Assembly: GCA_021234155.1 (NCBI GenBank)
Contig: JAJEKV010000027.1
Location: 8,232,873-8,296,872 of the forward strand
Source: Isoetes taiwanensis
Lineage: Eukaryota > Streptophyta > Lycopodiopsida > Isoetales > Isoetaceae
Direction of reading: 5' to 3'
DNA: 64,000 bases
Part shown: in pieces, positions 56,746 through 64,000 of the stretch
How positions within the stretch are numbered: the stretch's first letter is position 1
Layout: each line of letters begins with the position of its first letter
Position numbers and translations under genes: made by a program
Notes under the pieces: generated by a model
What the model saw: the letters and a program-made list of their open reading frames with translations, nothing else
Database searches by the model: none
What the model was told of the DNA's origin: nothing

Positions 56746-57208
56746 ATATTGTATATGCAGCTTTGATGTCTATTCGAGTACCATGTTCAGTGATGACATG
56801 CGAAGAGGAATCTCTGGTGGACAAAAGAGACGTATTACAACCAGTGAAGGGCAAATTGTTTATCAGAGACCTTGTGAACATGTTGTAGAGTTTTTGAAAG
56901 CTGTGGATCAAGTGTCCAAAGAGGAAGGGAGTAACTGACTTTTTATAAGAGGTGAGATGCTTTTCCATCTCTAAGTAGACTATAAACATCTCTTAAGTCA
57001 CAATGAACTTGGATATATTGGCTAGTAAGATTATGATCACATGCTCCTCAACTCCCAATGACATTTTGTAACTACAGGTGACATCACAGAAGAATCAAGA
57101 ACAATATTGGGCTGACAGAAGGTGGCCTTATCCTTATATGGATGTGAAGGAGTTTGTTGGAAGATTCAAAGCATTCCATGTTGGTCGAAAGCTTGCAGAA
57201 GTCAAAGT
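56746..57208 (+). pseudogene. PDR/ABCG-type ABC transporter remnant with a deletion
   Basis: Full-size ABCG (PDR) transporters export lipids, hormones or toxins at the plasma membrane. The first piece reads FSDDMRRGISGGQKRRITT, the ABC signature region, and runs directly into SEGQIVYQRPCEHVVEFL, which in intact proteins lies ~80 residues later. Walker B, D-loop and H-loop are therefore missing. A stop ends the piece at 56938. After ~130 bp, following an ACTACAG acceptor, [20 protein letters not shown] and [19 protein letters not shown] continue the family pattern. No membrane domain is found. A dead exon pair. Confidence 0.82.
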
Positions 57209-57209
57209 A

Positions 57210-59640
57210 CATTTTTATTTCCTTGCAAAAACTGAAGTAGTGAGTTTATAGTTGCAATTAGAAAAGAGGTTACACAAATGGATTTTTTTTGCCATGGAGA
57301 ATCCAGCTGGAGCTTAGAACTGCTAGAATACTTGAGCAAAGATTCACCTTTTCACATCTTAGCCTTTCATTTCTAAGCTTTTGATTTTGCATAGATAAAT
57401 AGAATCTTGGTGGTTCCATTATGAGTAGTTTATGATCCATATTACTTAATGTATTTGTGGTCCCCGCTTTTAAACTATGCATTTTGGCCCCTAAATGGAA
57501 ATTCTTCAAACGCCTTTGGCACAAAAAGCTAGGCATATATTTGCCAAAATGGAAGGATTTTGTGGTGGATTAGAGCATTTCAATCTTTTCCTAGATCTTG
57601 CTATCATAGTTTTTTTTTTAGAAATGCCTCCTATGGCATACTAGTTTTTTGCCACATCTATGTCGAGAAGATACCATGTTGGCAATTTTTTTTTTAACAT
57701 GTTAACACTTTTTATTTCCTTCTAGAATTTAGGAGGGACAACATTCTAGACTTTTTGTTTTGATAGATTAAAATAGTTGGAAATGAAAATGTAATTTGCA
57801 AAGGTGTTGTTTTCTTAAATGCAGAAATGCAAGTTAAAAGAATGCTATAACAGAGAATCAAGCCCAAAGATTGCATTGTTTAAAAAATAAGAATTTTCTC
57901 AACTTTTCTCTCGTTTGCATCATTCAAGTTTACTCTAAGATTTAAACTTTGAGCTTCTTCCATATAATCCATTATTGAAGAGGTGCTCACTTTTTGGTTT
58001 CTCCAAAATTCAAATTGTGCACATCCTTAGCTAATTAAATATGATTATCATTGTATTCATCTAGACCTAAGGTTAGTCTAACACTACTTTTAGTTTGCTT
58101 CATGCAAACAAATATGTAGTGATGTCTGACATAAACCATGTGCCTTGAATGGATTTGTTCAACTTCAATATCTAACCACTAAATTTATAGAAATTGAGGC
58201 ACAAATTTAGATAGCACTATGTATTATCTATGGATGCCAATGCTGTTTGCTCCATCGTTTTACCAATATCTTTAAGCTGCCAATCTAGAACAATAGCCCA
58301 ATCAACGTTTCGAGAGACACAAATCCTAGTTTTGCATAAGATGTATACTCATATCCAATTCTAATAGGTTGAGCATCTCGTGTCTACCAGCATAATTGGA
58401 TTTGCATAACTACACTCAGAGAAATTAGAGCCAACTTCATAGGGGATATCACGGTCAATGGGAATCCTAAGCAAGACAAACCAACCAAGATCTATCTTGA
58501 TACATCTTGACACATCTTGATTCACCCCGTATATATCTTGATACATAGTGATCAATGCTCCCGCTATACGTAGCACACGGGTTCAATCCCCAAGGGTGCA
58601 CAGGGCGCCCCCGCGCCATTGATTTTTTTTGAATGGGCGTAGTTATCTTTGGCAGCCCTACTTTGGAGCAATCTACTTTTTGGGACATAAAGGCAAAGGT
58701 CATTTTTGGCTTGTGGGTAATATTGCACGTTTCTTTCCCTAGGGTTAGGATCGGGGTTGGAAATTGAAGGTTCGCGGGACTTGCAAGACACCTTTTACCA
58801 TGCAAAATAAAGTCTAAAAAAACATAGACATTCAAAAACTAGTCAAAAGCACGTTTGATTACTTTGCATAGCAAATTGTAGGATGTGGTATGAGTAAGAA
58901 CAAGATATCACAAGAATGCATGGAAAGATAAAGAGCTATCTCAATGTGGCTTGCTATCTCAAACAGGCAAATTAAAACAATATTAAACGATTGAAAGAAA
59001 TTTGAAAGGTCAATTTTCTTTGAACTTATTCGCAACAGTGTTCAGTAAAAATAAACAAAAAGAACCTGCACCAAAGCATGATAAGTGTATATATAATAGT
59101 ACATGCGTAACAAGGTAGCATCAACGGTCTATGCTCTTGGCTTTGTGGTTTACATGCGAAGTTTAAAGATCATTTTGCTTGGAAACATTGGCCATCTTTT
59201 GTTGCAACAGAGATCTTTGAAGTTGCACCATCTTTCTATATTGTGGAGTTAGAAGGCATGAAAAGAGTATGTGGAGTATAGGTCCTTCTCGGAAGTTGTC
59301 TCAATGTCTCAATGACATATTCTTGGTTGCATTTTTGAAAGCATTTCCATGAATCCTTTCTTGCATCCATTCTCGGCATATCCAAAAACTAATGTGTTCC
59401 AGTCACAACACTATGAACCGATAGCTTGTCTAATACATGTTGTGCCTCTAGAAGTGAATCACACACCCGTGAAAGGACCACCTTTCAAATCCAATCTTTG
59501 CTATTTCTTCCATATGAGTTAAAATGGACGTTAAAATTTCTATCTATCTATCTATCTATCGATCCATCCATCCATCGATCCATCGATCCATCTATCTGCA
59601 GGAATAGTAAAAGCATTTTAATCTCAAACTGGATACGTAA
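57210..59640. other. No recognisable gene; small simple repeats
   Basis: AT-rich. A short TCTTGATACATCTTGA(C/T) repeat at 58493-58550, a B-box-like GGGTTCAATCCCC near 58579 without a tRNA fold, and a TCTA/TCCA tetranucleotide tract at 59541-59597. No exon supported. Confidence 0.35.
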
Positions 59641-59813
59641 GAGCCAGGGAAAAAATTAAGCATGCTATATATTTTTCCATAAAAATGGTTTGGCTATTTT
59701 TCAAAATTTTCTGATGCACTTCGATATACATTTGGCTAAAGTTATTATTACCATTACATTTATATGTTCTTGGACTTGGCGAAACTTTTGAATTAGGTAC
59801 TATAAACTTTCAC

Positions 59814-60147
59814 TTGGCTATATATTCTAAATGAGGTGCACGCTGGAATACCACAGTCGACGGATTCGTCGATCCTACGACCCAGATCGTATGTTGGGGC
59901 CTGAAAGTACCTCTCGTTTCGCTTATAGTCATTTATGATTGGAGGCGCCTATGATTTTGAAATATCAAATACGATTTAAGCCTAAGGTTTGAGGAATATC
60001 GAACCTCTATCACGGCTTTGCCTAAGAATTTAAAATATGAAATACGCGGGCTCGAACCTCTATCAAAATAACTCCATGACCTAATAGGACTACTTTAACC
60101 AATATACCCAATGAACTAATGTGATTATTTTTTACGTTGAAGATATG

Positions 60148-60178
<31 letters not shown>

Positions 60179-60288
60179 TCCATTCAATTGTTTTAGGGAT
60201 ATATGGTCTATGGTTTCAGGAATTGTTATTTTCTACATCCATATCAAATCATCCTGGAACCCCCTGTTATTTTGCTACATATTCTAAC
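59814..60288 (-). mobile_element. Full-length single copy of the 440-bp repeat
   Basis: Reverse orientation. It begins TTGGCTATATATTCTAA and ends TTTGCTACATATTCTAA, direct repeats matching at 15 of 17 positions. The body follows the array unit, with a longer T-run (60149-60173, the A-run on its own strand). It lies inside a dispersed repeat whose relative at 47.3-47.57 kb lacks it, so it is a true insertion. Confidence 0.82.
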
Positions 60289-60369
60289 TGGAAAAGGAAA
60301 AAAACGTAAATTCTGTAGCTTTAGATATATGTATTACAATTACAAATAATAATCAACAATCAAGAAATA

Positions 60370-62400
60370 TACAATAATATTAAAAAAACTTTTAACAAAA
60401 GCTTACAACATAGCTTATAATATCCATGGTCTGAACAACATTCAATGCAATGACAACTTCTAGATATGGTAATCAAATTGCACTTATCTCTAACCCTTGA
60501 AGGAAAATATTATGCAACCAACTTGGGCATCTAGAAAGATATTGGCCATCTCTTACAATTCCTTTTTGAAGATGCATAGTATGCATAGAAATGCATAGAA
60601 ATTACAATGAAAGATGATGGTAGGTGGGGATGTGTAAAAGTCTATAATAGGAATTCACTTTTGTTTGGCTATTAATGATTTAATATGTAATTATTATAAT
60701 ATAAAGAAAGGCTAATCCCTTTTTCTTTAAGGAAAAGGGGGGAAATAGTTTGGCTAATCCTAAAAAAATACTGAAGTACTTGTTTTATCTATGGCTATTT
60801 TTTATTTTTTTAAAAGAAAGCTCCTTTCATAAAATTCGCCCATAAAAATGTCTAGACCCCCTAAAAAATCGCCATTTGGCTATTAATAGCCACTAATTTT
60901 TTCCATGGTAAGAGCAAAGATAAGTTATTTATATAAGGCTATCTAAAAAGCTATCGTCTATGAGAAAGCCCAAAAATGTTGGAAATAATACATATTCAGT
61001 GCATAAATTTAGCCCCTCCAAAACTAAAACATCAGAGAAGGATTTGTTTGGGATAGATAACAGGTCACTCTGAGTCACTCAAGATTCTAAAGCTTTATAT
61101 TTACCATAAATTTGGAGTCATCGGAGAATGCCCCAAAAGCATCTTTGCTGGAGGTAGAATGGTGTCACATGGCAACACACTTTCCAATGGCATTAAGCTT
61201 AGATGCAAAGAAGGGTATGACATTGTAATCAGTTAAACTGAGGAAATAACCTAGCAACTTAATCTAAAATTTTGATTGAAACGGAAACTTCTAGAGTCTC
61301 TGTGTCATAGATAAAGGTATCTGATGAACGAGTTGAACTAGAAGATGCATTGTAGAGACATCATAAACAATCTAATCCAAACATTGACCACACATCCACA
61401 GTGATTGACATTCACATGCTTAATCCACGTGAAAACTTTTCAACTTTTCAACTTTCCTGATGTGTCTATAGTCCACAACAAGATTGTAGCATTTGTAGAC
61501 CACAGAAACGATATATATAAATATAACTTCACTGCAAAAATATGTAAATCTTCTATATAGAAACTAGTTTTTCACACATCTGAGGTTATACGTGGCGGTT
61601 ATAAAAGTTGGGCTTGCCATTTTGACATTAGCCAAACTAGGGAAATAAAAGCTGGGCTTGCCATTTTGGCATTAGCCAAACTAGGGAAGGGTATGAGGTT
61701 CAGAACTGATCATCTATGACCATTTAGGTCAAGATGTATGGTTTTATCCATTAATGATATCACATTTGTGATAGATATAAACTTTGAAATATCATGGGCA
61801 AAATAGGCCCCATAAACTCCTCTAGAAAATTTTGGACTTGTTCCCTTGCTTTATTTTCGGATAGTAGTGCCTTTTCATACGTTAGATTTATCTTTCCTGT
61901 CACCTTGCATGTCCATACTCTTTGTCTGTACAGGTTAATGCATTTAAGATACGATGTTAAGGAATATCAAAAGATTTATTTTATATGCTACTTAAAAAAG
62001 GAAAAACAAAATATTGTTAAGGATACTTGTAATGTCTAAAGATTTCTTTGGTAAACCAGACCTAGAAAACTACCTTGTTTGGATTCAAATCTTCTGGGGT
62101 TCCATAAACAGAAGAACTTTCCTTTCAAAAAGTGGCAATTTTTACTCCAATATTGAATGCGCCTTATACTTTCAACCTTCTGCTATTTTATATTCTTTGA
62201 AATTATGCCATGAACAGTAGAAAAATCTCCAAATTTTCAAAATTACCAACAATTCAAGGGTGTGGCCCAGGTGGAGATGCCTGCTCCCACCGATCTCCAG
62301 AGCATGGGAAGATAGCTTTGTAGATGGTTTTGAGCTCAGAAGAAGCAGCGTCATATAGTCTTATCAATGCAGTTGCTAGTGGAGGGAGGCTGCGGTTCTT
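60370..62400. repeat. Spacer with a 44-bp tandem duplication; no gene
   Basis: GGGCTTGCCATTTTG(A/G)CATT and AGCCAAACTAGGGAA occur twice (61611 and 61655). The rest is AT-rich with nothing supported. Confidence 0.7.
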
Positions 62401-64000
62401 TGTGGACGTTCGGGACGATATACGGTCCCGGGGATCGATCTTTATCTTGCCTCGTCCTACACGCACACGCCACTCCGATCGACGCGTGTGCTGACGGCGT
62501 GTAGCCAAGTGGGTAGCCCTAGGGGGCAACTTGCTAAGAATGTGCATTAGTATTAATGTGCACATTTACCAATGTACACATTAATGTGGGCACACATTTC
62601 CATGTGGACACTTTATGCCAAGTGGGCCATACCCAAGTGTGCAATTAATGTGCACATTTACCAATGTACACATTAATGTGGGCACACATTTCCATGTGGG
62701 CACATTTTGCCACCTAGCCATAAAAGGCAAGTGGGCCCATTCCCAATTATCCCACATGCCAAAAGGGGATAATTGGAAACCCTAGCCAACCCCTTGTCTA
62801 TTTAAGAAGGGAAACCCTAACTTGCCCATTTTTCGTTTCTAGGGTTTTTAGAGCTCTGTTTGGCTGCCTCAAGAGCCAAAACCGCCTCCCGCACTGCCTC
62901 GAGAGAATTGCACCATTAGTTTCCCTTGATTCGAAGCGTTTTGTGGGATGGTCGAACTTCAGGAGGAGCCACTCAAGGATCAGGTATTTGGCCAATTAAA
63001 TAGTCTAAACCCTATTTCAGTCATATAATCAGTAGGTTTAGCCTATTAAATTGCCCATAGCAGCCTTCTAGATCTCTAGATACCAGCCTCTAACTAAAGA
63101 ACCTAACTCTATGATATAGATTAGATATAGTTCTTTAGTTCTTCTGTGATATATATGGATGATGTATCTCTATGAACTCCTTGTATTGGGAAGGGGGGTA
63201 GAGACCTCAAGCTTGGTAGTAGATGCTCCTAGATTAGCCTCTCTAGCACACTATAGATTCGCCTCAGGCACAAGAACCACACCTGGTTGTGGGTGAAGGG
63301 GCCAGACCGGCTAAGAAGGAGGCTCATGTTCCGACTCTTGAACGATCCCTCTGGTGTGTAAGGCCTACCAGGGATCAGAGTGACTTGGTCTAATGGCTTA
63401 CCACTGAGTGTGGGTAGGGCATGGACTCGACACCCGTGAAGTGGTGTACACTTTCCAGTGGGTTCAGTCGAATACGGGTAGTGGCCCTCTAGTTACCTTG
63501 GGTCGGCATGCAGATCTCTAGAGGGAGCGATCCCTTTCTGCCCCATCGGAACTGGGAGGATGAGACCCAGGAATAGCCCCGTTGGCTATGCATCCGGCGG
63601 GCTACAGTCAGGTCCCGACACTTTTCAGCCTACTCTGCAAAGTGTGCACAGGAGGGGCGGATGGAGTGGACAACCCTATGTCATGTTCATATGCCAGCCA
63701 AATCCATTGCCATGAATTCTGTCCGCAATGAACTCTGGAGACCCAAGCCGTCAGTCATCCCCTTGAGTCCGAGCCTTGGGTAGGACTCCCCATATGTATT
63801 GTGCTCACCTTGTTTATGCAGATGTGATGGACCACCCTTCGAGGTGGATATGTGCTTATGTTATATACTGACATGTATGTTTACGCTTCTGCAGCTAGGT
63901 AGGCCCTGAGGGAGACGGGGTAAAATGACCCCTTCACTCTTCCCACTGGAACCCGTCACGGTTGCAGTGTCATGTGGAGGGCCCTGTATCGGCATGGAGC
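62401..64000 (+). repeat. LTR-like dispersed repeat, copy B (runs off the window)
   Basis: Same family and orientation as copy A, with TATA-like CTATTTAAG at about 62798 followed by AACCCTAACTTGCCCATTTT. In place of five 30-bp units it has two longer units containing GGGCACACATTTCCATGTGG (about 62578 and 62680) with AATGTGCACATTTACCAATG between. The interval between copies A and B contains no retroelement genes, so they are not the two ends of one intact element. Confidence 0.65.

Noticed and set aside
58560-58620. tRNA gene or SINE head
   Set aside because: Only a B-box-like GGGTTCAATCCCC; no A-box at the right distance and no tail.
53711-64000. One intact LTR retrotransposon flanked by the two LTR-like copies
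   Set aside because: The ~7 kb between them has no gag, protease, reverse transcriptase or integrase, but does hold an ABCG remnant and another repeat insertion.

Overview
The window looks like nuclear DNA from a land plant with a large, repeat-rich genome. One intact-looking nuclear gene is present: a five-exon alpha/beta-hydrolase of the soluble epoxide hydrolase family. Around it lie broken pieces of plant genes (a phospholipid N-methyltransferase, a PDR/ABCG transporter and a kinase-like gene) and many transposon families. Nothing identifies the species. A fern or another seed-free vascular plant is my guess, from the mixture of elements; this is inference.

Layout. 0-7 kb: an unannotatable start, a decayed MULE transposase (1.8-2.9 kb), a GC-rich minisatellite built from GATC hairpins (3.6-4.5 kb), and an unrecognised broken gene with an intron (5.3-6.6 kb). 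7.06-13.3 kb: a CACTA-like element with ACGACG-rich ends and a decayed kinase-like gene inside, plus a 120-bp tandem repeat and a 174-bp GAA tract. 14.4-16.4 kb: a GC-rich block of unknown origin between direct repeats, and copies of a repeat fragment. 18-28 kb: mostly AT-rich spacer with a tRNA-derived SINE, LINE remnants and a cluster of long hairpins.

28.4-31.1 kb (minus) and 48.6-51.0 kb (plus) hold two diverged, oppositely oriented copies of one element. It encodes a protein with an HUH motif (HLH) and a YCxKD motif, like Rep proteins of CRESS-DNA replicons and the eukaryotic Replitron transposons. The 48.6-kb copy has both motifs in one open frame. The 28-kb copy is frameshifted and has lost the tyrosine. 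Both carry a second small open frame and, beyond it, a hairpin followed by a tRNA T-arm-like stem-loop. This is the most interesting system in the window.

31.8-35.6 kb: the epoxide hydrolase gene (minus), two long hairpins upstream of it, a divergent phospholipid N-methyltransferase 5' fragment, and a foldback repeat. 37.1-38.9 kb: a head-to-tail array of a ~440-bp repeat. Single copies of the same repeat at 41.2, 51.3 and 59.8 kb show short terminal direct repeats and internal pol III-like boxes. 42.3-47.2 kb: a nearly full-length but frameshifted LINE (minus) with ORF1, endonuclease and reverse transcriptase. Four shorter copies of its 3' end lie elsewhere, each with a different simple-sequence tail. 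53.7-55.3 and 62.4-64.0 kb: two copies of a long LTR-like repeat with a TATA-like box and a minisatellite. 56.7-57.2 kb: an ABCG transporter remnant with its Walker B region deleted.

Apart from the epoxide hydrolase there is no sign of genes working together. The biology of this window is mostly that of mobile elements.
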